Below are positions 47,986 through 60,500 of a DNA stretch of 64,000 nucleotides, piece by piece. The DNA is from Clavelina lepadiformis (taxonomy: Eukaryota; Chordata; Ascidiacea; Aplousobranchia; Clavelinidae), in assembly GCF_947623445.1 (NCBI RefSeq), contig NC_135247.1:15068501-15132500 (forward strand), in the 5' to 3' direction. The number at the start of each line of letters is the position of its first letter. The stretch's first letter is position 1. The notes under the pieces are model-generated. The model saw only the letters and a list, made by a program, of their open reading frames with translations. It ran no database searches and was not told the origin of the DNA. The translations under genes were made by a program, and so were the position numbers.

Positions 47986-49848
47986 ACAACACAGATTAGA
48001 ACACTTTTTCTACTCCAAACATAAAATGGTTACAGCCCTGCATTAAGCTCATTAAAGCACTAAAAATCACAAAAAAGCGGTTCTACCGTAAACGACTTTG
48101 GATTAGTGCAACTTTATTTTTCAAAAGGTGTGAAAATGACAAGTCTCGTAAGTGTCTAGTGTAAGAAATCATGCCCTCGACGCTCAGCTGCAATAATGTT
48201 GACTCAAGATACCTGATGTTGTTTTTTTCCAAATGAGAGCGGTTTCCGCGCCACTTTATGCTAAACATCCTGGATACTGGCTCTTTGTGTCGAACTCGTT
48301 TACCTTTTGTTTGAAAGCATTGCCCGGGGATCAGTACGAGATCCGACATGATTTCCTAATCATAATCACGCTACAAAACCGCGAACTCGTGGCAATGCAT
48401 TCACGTCACTCTGTATATTTGCATCATAGAATGAACATGTGTTTCTTTCCCACATACCAATAACATGATTGAAGCCCCGCACTCCTTGTCTGCAGCATGT
48501 TTTCTATAGCTCTTAATAATAATATGTTTTCAAGACTTTTGAAAAAAGTTTGTAGAACTCAACTCACTCAGTTACTCAAATCAAATACGTAACCATGTAG
48601 AAGTCAGGGAGTGTATTTCAGCGGCTAATAGATGAACATTGTGTGAAATGAGCAAACAAATCACTTTTTTGATAAAGCAATTTTGTAAAATTTGCTTCTG
48701 TAAAAGTTTTTCAGATCTTTTTTCATCTCCTTATGAGATGCATTTTATCAAACCGAAGAAAAATGTTTCATGAATATAGTTTCTGAATTTTACTCGCTTT
48801 ACGTTTACAACGTAAGTAAAATGTTTGATTAGAGTCAATCAGTTAAAACACATTTAACATGATTGCATTGATGCGCATTATTATAGTTGCCACGGTCTTA
48901 CAGCGACAACGCTCCTTAGGGTAGTTCTTGGGTTGGTTAATGGAACTGCGCAAAATATAGCATGAGCGAATACATCATGACTCACTGTATTATAGCATGA
49001 CTGTATGTGTTACTTACATACAGTGGGTCTATATCTAGCAGGCTTAATATAAATTAGAGAACAAACGCACCTGATAGCCTACGTATAGCGCGCTTGTTAC
49101 GACACATATCCTTGTATACCTATGACAAAGATATTACGTTGGACCTGGCTATGGGTCAAATTATCGACTGTTTAAGCATTAACAATTTATCTACAGTGCT
49201 ATGGCGCGCTCTAACGATAGTATTTTAAGCCAAAACAAATATTTTTAAAGCAAGTAGAAGTTTGAAACCGGACGTAACATACAACAAAAAACGTATCCTG
49301 CGGTGAAAACGATAAACACATAGAAATCTTAACCCTAGATGTAACGAACTCAATGCGCCTCATGGGGATGACAAGTCACATGACGCAATATGCTTCCGTG
49401 AATTTTGTTTGAAAGCGATTGCATGATTCACGGGGTTTCCTGCGTGTTCGGGTCACCGCAAGCTTAGGAATGACAAAAGTATATTGTCCAAGACAGAATT
49501 GCTCGGATGAAAGTCTTTGTTTTGATTAGATTTTGTTAAACTAAATTGAAAAACAAACAAATGTTAAATTTGTATTTTGACTGCATCAATTAAAGGAATA
49601 GGAAAACCCTTCAAGAAAAGCAGTAGAAAAGTCGCCGATAATAATTTACAAAGACAAAAACCTTTGCATTGAGTTATTCTTAGAGTACAGTTTGTCTAAT
49701 TTCAACTTTTTGTAAAGTCTGGCACTTTATTAGAAACACTTACGATTGATCAGATGAAGTAAGCGACAACGATCTTTTCCCTATAAAATATTGATATTGC
49801 TAAAGTGTGAGACACTATCGTTTGGTCCAAAAACAACAACAATAAACC
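47986..49848. other. Intergenic DNA upstream of G8, no gene seen
   Basis: AT-rich sequence with no family exon or RNA gene. Overlapping open frames around 48083-48463 lack motifs. Presumably contains the G8 promoter near its right end. Confidence 0.55.
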
Positions 49849-52800
49849 ATGCGACCATTCCTAGTTTTCGTGGCTTCGTTATTCCTGCAGTTAGTGGTAA
49901 GTGCATGAGACGATATTAGCAAAATAAATATTTTTTCTGTAGCTAATGTGTAAAAATAAAGGTGTATAAGGGTACAATTTTGTTTTCCAGAATAAGAATA
50001 TTATGTGTAAAGGTTTAGTAGGCTATTCAAGCTTTAGGAAAAATTCCAACTTAGCAAGAAAAAACCTAAACAGATTACCGATCATAGATGCAGAATACGT
50101 TATAATTATAAATTACTAACTTACTACTTGGATGTTACATGACCATTACCCTTGATCAATTGATTTCTTCTAAAGACTTTGTCGATATATTTCCCGCTGC
50201 ACAACAAAGGATGAGATAAGGTTTAATGCTTAATGTTTCACAATTATGATATAAGCACTTCATTTCAGGGATCTTCCTTTGGAACTTGTCCGCCTCGCCC
50301 AGACCAAGGTGTGGTTTCCGAAGAACACAAAAACAGCAAACTGTTTTACATTGACGATGAGAATGGTAACGACTCTTGGAGTGGCACTCTAGCATCTCCA
50401 AATGGAAATGATGATGGTCCATTTAAAACGTTTCAAGGAGCAGTTTCAGGAATAAGAAAACAAAGAGACTCCACTTTGGAAAAGGCTACATTGTTTGTCA
50501 GAAAAGGAACATATTTTCTGTCTACACCAGTAACGCTGGATAGCAGGGTGAGAATTTCTTTTTAGTGACGGAGCAGTAAAATTAAAGTGTCTTAGACTCA
50601 TTCATTAAACACAACGCTAAAACACAAGCCGCTGCACTGAGCATATTTTATATAGACGAAGAAAAAAGAATCAAATAAAAACCTTCCTCTTTGATTTTTA
50701 CCGGTGAAACAAATGTTCAGTAGTTCCTTATGTTATAGGATGCTTCGCTATCAATTGTTGGATATCCTGGAGATAAAAGGCCTTTGATAACTGGAGCAAC
50801 AAAAATTCCAGGTGCGGAATTTCTCCCGTACGACCAGACGAGATATGCCACTTTCTTTAATGGAATTTGCTCCAAACACGTCTTTCTCGGAGAAAACAGA
50901 CTCGTGAGAGCAAGGTACAATATATAAGCCATATGAAGAATTTCCTCATTGAGTGACTTAACTTGACTTGACTTAACTTGACCCTAAGACACGATAATTT
51001 ACACATTGGTTATCTGTGTTAACTAGGAAGCCAAACTTACAAAGCTGGACAGGAAGAGATCTAACTGGTGAAGGTCCGTATCTAACTATTAAAGATCTTT
51101 TTGTGTCAACTCCTGATTGCAACAGGCAGGGTTCGGGAGGATTTTCGCAGGTGAAGTATCTCGTTGGCGCACGTGCACTGATCCTGTGTTAACTGCTGCT
51201 GCAAAATTTATCTCCAATAAGTTATTTGTTTCTTTTTCATCTTTGTAAAACTTATTAGTTTCTTTGAATGATTTAATTGCAGAGCTGTCCTGACCAGAAC
51301 AAACTGGGCTTCGTATATGAGGAGGGAGATATTGACGAAAACTGGCAGGATCCAACGACCGGTGAAATCCTTGTCTACCAAGCCTGGGTTGCAGAAAGAG
51401 GCCACATCGGTCACATCGGCAACAGTCAGGTCGATTTTTCTGAACCACTAAGATATGCCATCGGTAGCCATCCTAAGCCCTCAGGGTGGCGCTATGTGGT
51501 TGAGAACATATTCGAGGGTAAATGAATGGAACTTTGTTGTTAATGTTGCTGGTTATAATCACTAAAGATTTAAAATAGCTTAAAAACAATTCCCATTTAG
51601 AACTGGACGCAGTAGGAGAGTATTTTTGCGATGAACGCAACGGATTGTTTTTTATTTATCCTCCGGAGGGAGCTCTTGATACGGACGACGTATTTGTGGG
51701 AACATTGGAAACGTTTTTCCGAGGTATCGCACAAATCATTATAATGTTTGTTATATACTGACGAATTTTATTTGAAAAATACTACAAAACCATTCATACT
51801 CATAATAAAGTAACAATTTGTCATGTCATAGTATTGTAAAAGTAAGGACGAAAAAGAGTTTACCGTGGTCCGGAATTTTCCAGTTCCTCCGATCCCATAC
51901 AGGTCATATCTTTTTCGATAAAATTGCACAAAAAACACGATTCACAACCAATAACTTAATGATGTATTATTCATATATGACCTTATTTAAGATAAAAAAG
52001 TGGATCTAAATTGTTACAGACGACCACTAAGCTCTAAAAGACGCATCTATATGTTAAATAGTCAGAAACACGAATGACATCAGGTTTTCGGACTTGGAGT
52101 TCCGGCACAGCCACGACGGTGATTTTGCCGGTTATAACGAAAGACCAGCAATCTTAGATTTCGAGAATACGGATGGAATTCGAGTGGATAGATGTTATTT
52201 TGCCAACGTGGCCTACACTGCTGTATACTTTCTTTCTTGTCTCAATGTGAATGTATGTCAGCCTACTATACAGTACATTAGACAGGTTTTGTATTAAGTA
52301 TGTAGGCTTTCAAATGTTGTTGTTAATATTTAGTTCATAAAACCATTACGAGATAACAGCAAACTATTTCTGTCGATGCCGGAAACAACGTGCTGGTCTA
52401 TTCTGCAGGGCTATTGTTTTAATAGATTTTTGCAAATAACTTTCTGGATATTGGATACTTTGCCGTATCTTCTGATTATCGAAACGATCCTAACGATCCA
52501 TATGCAAACAGAAACATTTTTATCAGAAAAAATACTTTTGAGGGATGTGGAGTCAGTAATATGTTACAGGTAACGTAATTATTTTATAAATAACTTAACA
52601 TTGAAAGCATTTCATAACAACGACGCGATTGCCATTACAACTCTGATACGTACCACAAGCGCAAAGTCTACCCAGCACAAAACATAGCACGCAAAGCACC
52701 TTGAACTTTTCTGATAGCTGTATCTCTTCAAGTGTAATTAACACAATTGCTAAAAATTGCAACAACCTTTTGGTTCTGATAGCACTTATTGGGATACAAT

Positions 52801-54520
52801 CAACACCGAGACTTACGCTGTTTCACGGGTTTACTCCCCCATCACCCCTTGGGTGCTGAGTACGGGCAAGTGAACCGTTTACAACATAACATCAAATTTT
52901 GTTTTAGTCTCAAAAATGAGCGATTGTGAAAGCTCAAGACAAATGGTAAAGTACATTCTGTTAGATTAGTTTCACTAAAGCAGAGTGTAAGAAAAGTGTA
53001 CAGCTTCAATGCGTTTGTGATATACCATAATTTACATCAAATAATTATATTAATGTGTTATTGTTAAGAAAATGTTTTCCACAAAATTAAAACGGTTACG
53101 CCTTCGTTTCAGCCTGCCTGTTTGCACGTTAGAGGAGTTGGAAATTTGCACGTGTCGGGCAATGAAATCAGTCGCACTCCTTATGCTGGAATGAGGGTAA
53201 TTTTGTTTTATTTTCGTAAACAATCGTTCATTTAAGTCATGCAGCTCTATTCAAACCACATAAAACGTTGACCGGGCAACTAATTAATTTGCTAAATCTC
53301 ATCTTTTTGGAAAATTTCTGTACAAAATTGTATGATTTTTACCGTTTGTTACAGATTGGTTGGCAACTTACGTTCTCACTCGATTACATAGCAAATGAAG
53401 AATATATTTTTTACATCGAAAGAAATCATGTTCACGATTTTGGTTTGGGAATTTTAAGTGATTTCGCCGGAATTTATCTCTCTTCAAACCCTGGTTGTGG
53501 AAAAGCAAACGCGGTATTTACCAATTTATGGTCATATCAGTTAAATTTCGAACGGTAATCAGGACCTCTATACTTGTATATCAGGATCTAACAGTGTGTT
53601 ATCTTCATGCGTACGTTTCCAAGAACGTGGTTCACGCAGGGGAAAGCTACAATTACGGAGCAATCGGAGTTTACGGAGATACTGCTGTGTCCCGTTTAAC
53701 AGGTCTGTCCATATTATATACCATCTAACGCACAACATGCTATTATTGAAGAAGTCTACTGAAGGCCTAAGCCAAGCTATTTCATTAAAAACTTAGTTAT
53801 GTGGCCTGAGTGCCGGAAGGTTTTGTTAAATATATTCTCCACGACACATCCGAGTTAGACGGATTACTTTTTTCCTTATAGTGGAGAGGAACTGGTTGTA
53901 TGATTTGGATGAAGCTGCAGTTAACTTTCATTGTGGACAACAGAACGTTGCTTTAAACAACATGATTTATCACGTTGCTGATACACGGGTTTTTGGAGTC
54001 TGTAACTCTATTGTTGGGGAAGGACAAGCGGTCCAGCAAGTAAGAATTTCTTCCTGACTCATTCCCCAAATTGACAGTCTTCGGTGTTTTAAAACGTTCT
54101 TTCACTTAAATTTCTACGTTATTTTATCAAGATTGAACCAATAAATAGCATAGTCTTTTTATTGCTCAGATCTTAACATTCAAGAAAAACGTCGTTTTTG
54201 TTAACAACGCCGAAGCTAGGCTCTATCGCAATTCCGATTTTTGGGAGTACGATATGCCGGTTTTGGATGAAAACATTTACTTCTTCAATTCTACCGACGA
54301 AAGACAAACAAATGAGTTCTTTCCTATGGGAATATCTTTCAATGAATGGCAAGAAAGCTCCGGAAATGATATCAATTCTTACATAATACAACCACGTTTC
54401 AGGAATGTAAAAAGTCAAGATTTCAGACTGAGATGTACTTCGACGGCTTTTGAGCTTGGAATCAAATCGGTAGACCTACGATACATAAGATCTTCAAGCG
54501 GGATTTGTCGAAAAAATTGA
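49849..54520 (+). CDS. G8: secreted right-handed beta-helix protein, GH141-like, 729 aa (subfamily B)
   Basis: Thirteen GT-AG exons: 49849-49896, 50269-50547, 50739-50914, 51027-51150, 51283-51517, 51601-51723, 52062-52252, 52426-52569, 53113-53196, 53355-53513, 53585-53702, 53882-54039, 54170-54520. Signal peptide is MRPFLVFVASLFLQLV. Motifs are TCPPRPDQ, FYIDDENGNDSWSG, VGYPGDKRPLITGA, AWVAERGHI, GWRYVVENIFEG, LDAVGEYFCDE, FRHSHDGD, LSDFAGIYLSS, YGAIGVYGDTA, NFHCGQQN and the C-terminal SSGIC. Exons 7 and 8 (191 and 144 nt) match G7, defining subfamily B. Exon 5 is slightly shorter (235 nt). Both terminal cysteines (CPPRP and SGIC) are kept, as in G2, G3 and G5. The frame is open throughout. 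A possible AATAAA lies near 54935. Role inferred as for the family. Confidence 0.87.
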
Positions 54521-55847
54521 GTTTTAACATGGTTGTAGAATATTGCAACTTACAAGTGTTGGCGGTATGCTTTTGTGTGTACGAATCAACGTGCTTTATC
54601 ATAATTAGTTGATTACAATGGCGCTAACCAAGCAATGTTTTTTGAAACCGCACTGAAGACAAGTCTGGCGAAGGTAATGAGTGGAATAGTAACTCCCATG
54701 GAAAAGTTGCTAAGACATTGTTGACAACATTGTGGCGTCAAGGCTACAATACTATGGTGCCATTTACATTAAGTTGTGTTAACTTGGCGCAGTGCGTTCT
54801 AATCTGTTTGGTATCAGCTCCTAGAAGTCAGAAAGTACTTTTGTTGTCAAAAAAATCGTGCGACCCACCATCATTTAGTAGCTTACATCGCCATACGCTG
54901 GCTGTTACGCATATTAGTCTACATTGGCGTTCAATAAACATTATAACTTAATTTAGTGCAAATTTCATTTTAAAATTCACACCTTCACAGTTACTCAAAG
55001 CTATAAGTGCGCTATGTGTCTGAAGCTAACTACAGATTTGTTTGATTGGAACACCCAAGTTGGTCAGTTTCAGCCTTAACCTACACTCTGTGTTGCTGAC
55101 CCTGCACACAGTCACAGCAAAACGTGGCGCACAGCTGCACTGTTTGCTGTAGAAACTTGAAATTTGGTGACTCTTCCTAAAAAATGTTCAGCTATCTGTC
55201 CATGTTTGTTTTATATAGTTTGATGTTGTAATTTTTGAGATATTGCCAAATTTTCATAATTTTGCTCTCTGCTGCCATCATGAGCGCATTGAAGCGTATC
55301 GTTTTCGTTTAATCATTCACGCACTACTAACTTGATTAACTGTTTTCTTATGTTCTCTTCCCGCCGTCAGCTTCTCAGCTGTCAGCTTTTCCACCACAGC
55401 AGAAATTTTACAGTAAAAATACTTAATTTACACTAAATGCACTTTCTTTAGTTTTACAATTATGCCGTATACAGGAAGCCAGATGTAAAAATCCGATCAA
55501 TTACGACGTATAGTTTTGGAGTAATTAACCATTGAAAATTTGTGTGTACTGTCGGCCACACAAAGTCAAAACAGTAATGTTGCTCACCCGGTTTAGATAG
55601 GGTTAAATCATGAGGTATTTGTCAATTCTTGTGCTTGTCAGTTGGTTTAACCCACAGTGGCATCCTTAGGCTTGCATTAAGGGCAAGCAAAATTGTTTTG
55701 AAAGCTGAGTCTGAAATTCCTGTCCTTGTCCATTCCTACCAAAATGCGCGCAAAAATTAGCACTTTTACGCCTCAAAAACGTCTCGAAATGTAATTTCAT
55801 GTTTAGGTGCAGTAGGTGGGAATGTGGGGCGTACAATTTTGAAGCGC
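54521..55847. other. 3' flank of G8 and intergenic DNA, no gene seen
   Basis: Contains the likely G8 3' end (AATAAAC near 54935) and otherwise unremarkable AT-rich sequence. No conserved exon, RNA gene or repeat with ends was found. Confidence 0.55.
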
Positions 55848-55854
55848 CATATAC

Positions 55855-56602
55855 TAGGCTTACCATATTTTTGTGATTGAAAAGCGGGACGCTTCAGAAC
55901 AACGAGCCCTATCAGATAAATGTGGTTCATATTTTACTAGAAGTATGAGACTATTTTGGATTCCTATCATCAGGGACAACTGAAGTAGTAAGACAACAAG
56001 AAAAACTAAAATAATGGATTTTACTAGGAAACGAAACAATGTTCAAGCATTTGTAAATTTACATAATCGTCCAATCATACTTTTCTGTAGACAATACTTT
56101 CTTCCAGAAGTCTATATTCGACTTTATTTTCTCATAAAAATCACAGCAGGAAAAGTCAGTTTTAATTTTGCAGGTGATAAGGGCTTTCACATTCAAATGG
56201 TTTTTGCAGAAGAAAATGCAAACAAGTACCGGAACCGTACGAAATAAGTTCTTTCAATGACCTAACTGCAAAAAGATCATCTCCTCCTCCTAGCCTACTA
56301 TTACTGAACAGTAAACAAGCGAATGCGCTAACAATCAACTCACTACTGGACCAATTACCCGCTACAATGATGTAACAACTACTTTTACATTTAACACAAA
56401 GAAACAAGAACACGCATCGAGTATTGCTTTTCAGCAAATTGGCTAAACAAACCAATCACATCATGCTAATATTCGTGTAGTGTAGGGCAATGCTGGTTCA
56501 GTAAATGCCAAAGCGGGACTTTTAGTTGACTGACCGGGACGCCGGGACAAAGCCTTTAAAAGCGGGACTGTCCCGGCTAAAACGGGACGTATGGTAAACC
56601 TA
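55855..56602. mobile_element. Non-autonomous DNA element, 748 bp, 13-bp TIRs and 7-bp TSD
   Basis: Left end TAGGCTTACCATA and right end (reverse complement) TAGGTTTACCATA differ at one base. Direct duplications CATATAC lie immediately outside (55848-55854 and 56603-56609). Subterminal AAAGCGGGAC / GTCCCGCTTT boxes occur at both ends, with GGGACGCCGGGAC and CTGTCCCGG near the right end. Interior frames are short with no transposase motif. The superfamily is uncertain. Confidence 0.65.
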
Positions 56603-56609
56603 CATATAC

Positions 56610-57574
56610 AACGATTTAGAAACGCGGTTTAATCCTCTTGTTATATGTTTTGTTAAGTTTTTTGATAAGCGAAATATGTATAATGTATTACTATTGCATT
56701 CTGAGTACGTATTCTCACAACTCACAAGCTCCGTCAATTTTATCTGGGCCCACGTTGCAAAACTACGTTCCTAAACTACTTTCTCATTCGGGAATTGTTC
56801 TTATTAAAAACTTAGTACTTTGCATTTTGTTATTCACTTTAATGCTTAGTATGTGCTTGCATATTGAACTGCAACGAGAAAAGATTTCTTTCGAGTTAGG
56901 ACATGAAAATAAGCATATTTCTACTTAACTTTTAGGAAGCTGTAAAATTGGCGAATAAAGTACATTTTTAAACACAAAATTTTGAAATTATCTTTAAAAG
57001 ATTCTCCAAAATCCTTTGAATCCTTTACTTTCAAAGACAAAGTGCTAAGTGATTATTTTCAAACTATCTGAAATTAGTGTTTGGTTTCCTATCACGTTAA
57101 GTTTGGAAGACATTCAGCTCATAACAGTGATTGAAACGAACGCACCACTTTTTTCCCTACTTTCCTCAATATCTGCCAACAAGAATTCTACAACCAAATT
57201 AATAAAATAAAGACGGCATTGTATCAAATTCTTACGGCATCGCGATAAAATTTATGTATTGTGCAATTTAACGTATTTATTTACGAACATTCGTCATCGT
57301 ACATGATAAAACAAAACATGATAACACAAAGAAAAATTTGAAACAAAACGCCGTAAGGAAGCAACTGGCGAGCGTAAAAATTTTTGGCATACAAACCAAG
57401 GCCAATTGCAAATTCATTCTTCACAAAATGATACAAAAATGGTGCTCAAATAGGCTACGAAGTTGTGGCCTACTGGCGAATAGTTACGGCTTGACTGTGG
57501 AACGTCGGCCACTTGCTCAAGCCGAACAAACGCAGCAAAGTGCTTATTCTCAAAAATTGTGCACCATGGGCTGG
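56610..57574. other. Intergenic DNA downstream of SETD2, no gene seen
   Basis: Lies beyond the SETD2 stop codon on the minus strand and should hold its 3' UTR. A TTTATT (AATAAA on the minus strand) near 57274 is a candidate poly(A) signal about 300 bases after the stop. No other feature recognised. Confidence 0.5.
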
Positions 57575-60500
57575 TCATCTTGCGTCATCTTCTTTGACCT
57601 TATACACCGGACCGACCTTGGCCATGTACTTCCGGACATATTCCTTCGCCTTGTGTTTGACATTTTCGTTGCATTCAAGGTCTTCCCACACTTGCACTTG
57701 CTTGATTTCTTTCATTAAGATATTGTGTGTAAGCTAGAAGCAAAGATAAGGTCAGAAGAGTGCTTTCAAAAACATGAATTGCTACTTGAAATTTCGCATA
57801 CAAGATTGAGCAAACAAGTAACTCATTAATTCCATATCTACTTCGTATTACCTCTATTCTGTTAATGTCGGTCAAATAAGACTTGACAAAATTAATAAAT
57901 CACCCTAACACGGAGTCTAAGCTCTATTCTCACTACAAAGCCTCTTCATGAGCTATAAACAGTTCGTTAATGTAACAAAACATCTATGAGCCTTATAGTT
58001 CATCATATCCAACCTTTCTTGCAAGATGCTTAAAATCCTCGGTGGAAGTGATCTTTCCAGCTTTGCAGTCAGGCTTTCGATAAGGACCAAGACACTGGAC
58101 AACGTGCTGCGACATCTTCGTGCGAAAAGTTTCACGAGCTTTTTTCGCTTGTTCAGCACCTGATGCAATGACAGCTTTCGTCGCCAATTTCTCCGTTGTC
58201 TGCAAAAAGTATAAGAATTTCAGAGTAGTTATCATTTCATAAATAGATTCTGGGGCCTGGGTGCATTGTCTGTGTTACCCACTTTCTTGATGGGGTCCTC
58301 CTGGTTCGGAGACGAAATCTCCATTTCTCCTTCTTTCTTTCCAAGCATGTCTTCTTCACTGGCATCCCAAGTTGGAGGTTCCCACTGAGTTTGTCTGGTG
58401 AAAAAACAATAGTCAGCGACTACTCAGACAACCTTTGTTATATTCAGCTGCCATTGAGCAACTGAAATTGGTTCTGAAGAAATCGTGTTCAAACATGTCG
58501 CTAAAACATACATTACCTTGTAATGACGTGATAATAATAAACACAGCCATCGGCATCGCTGGCGGTTTTCCAATTAGGGGGTAACCTCGGGGGCCTTGGG
58601 TCCTTAGGGGGAGACTTTGATCCCTTTGGAACAGGAGGAGCACCTTGACTCTTCGGATCTGGCACAGCTGGGGTTGGCACTGGTAGAACTGTTTGTTGCT
58701 GCTGCTGAATCTCCACTGTTTGGGGTTGCGCCACTTGTTGTACAGGTTGAAGGTTTTGTTGCAATGGTTGTACTGTTTGCATCTGCGGTTGTAGTGTCTG
58801 TTGAACTGGTACAGGCTGCTGCAGGACAATTTGCGAAGTGTTTCCAGCCACTTGGCCTCCAGTAAGCTGAAAACGACCAGATATTTAATTACTCTGTAAC
58901 TGGCAACAGCGACAACAAAATGGATTAATATAAGCACAAATTGTCCCACCTGTTGAAGTTGCTCTGCAGAGAGGAGGACAATAGCTTGACCACCTTGTGA
59001 ACCCAAAATTGTAACTCCCTTGAAAACAAAGTTAGTGTTAGTACACCTTTTACAAATATTGTATCAATAACCACAAAAAACGGTTCCACGACATATGGCC
59101 GCGGGAAAGTGGCCGCGAACAAACTCACCGGGGTCAACTGAACGTGACGTAAATTGACCGCAGACAAACTGACTGTGACATAAACTGGCCGGCGATCAAA
59201 TTAACCGTCGATAAATTGGCCGGCGATCAAATTAACCGACGACAAATTGGCCGTCAAAAGGTCAAAATTCTAATTCACTATCTAGTCACTATCGTCGATT
59301 TGACGACGTCACAATTTGCGCAATAAACTTCCTTGTTTGTCAAATAACAGCTTGTGTAAATTTTAGTGCCCATATTATGTAGTGTCATATGTGTTTTGCA
59401 GTGAACGTCTTTTAATGTTGATACTCGTATTTCTCGTATTTCCGGAAATATTTCTGTTTATTTCAATAAACGTTTCAATGTGTATTGAAATAAAAAACAA
59501 TTTTGTTAAAAACAAAGGAAATAGTTACAAACAAATATTTACTTTACATATCATGTACTACCGAGTTTAAAATTTTGACCTTTTGACGGCCAATTTGTCG
59601 CCGGTTAATTTGATCGCCGGCCAATTTATCGACGGTTAATTTGATCGCCGGCCAGTTTATGTCACAGTCAGTTTGTCTGCGGTCAATTTACGTCACGTTC
59701 AGTTGACCCCGGTGAGTTTGTTCGCGGCCACTTTCCCGCGGCCATATGTCGTGCTCCCACAAAAAACAGCATTATGCACAAAAAAACATTTATTAACAAA
59801 CCAAGGATAAATAAATTTAATCATATTCAAATTACCGGATTTGATGGTACTGTTGTTTGCTGAGGTAGCTGAAGGCTTGGTGCAACAGGTTGCTGAAGTA
59901 GATACGGATTCGCAATTACTGATGGCTGTGGTTGGAAAATTTGCTAAAATGTTGTAAAAATACAAGATTCTATTTTTAACAATTTCATTTAACCATACAA
60001 AAATTTAGTATAAGTTTTATCAGCATGCGGTGCACCATAGCTTGATTAATTTAATGGTGGTTTAAATAGAAAAACATGAACAAAATAAATAAAAAAATGT
60101 GAAACAAAAAAATGTTTGAAAAGATGCAGCTCACCGGTTGATGCGTTTGGGCTCCGATGACACTGATAGGTTGTCCTTGTTGAGGTGTGGCTGCCGCCGA
60201 TAGATACTGCTGAGAAATGCTGGCCGCAGTCTGGCAAAACGAAAATCACTTAGTATTATATCAAACAATATCACCGAGCAAGCCACTATACACCACTTAC
60301 AAATATTTTGTAAATGTCAAACGCAAACTAACATGGACAAATTGTTGCGAGGTTGAGTAGGCCAACTGTTGTTGCTGAAGAGGAGCAATATGCAACTGCT
60401 GATCCTGAGAGGCGGCGTACATCATTGTGGGCTGGATGACCGGCGTTGGATTGATTTGTATCAAGTTACCTGAATAACCGCTTGGTGTAAAAGTGGGCAT

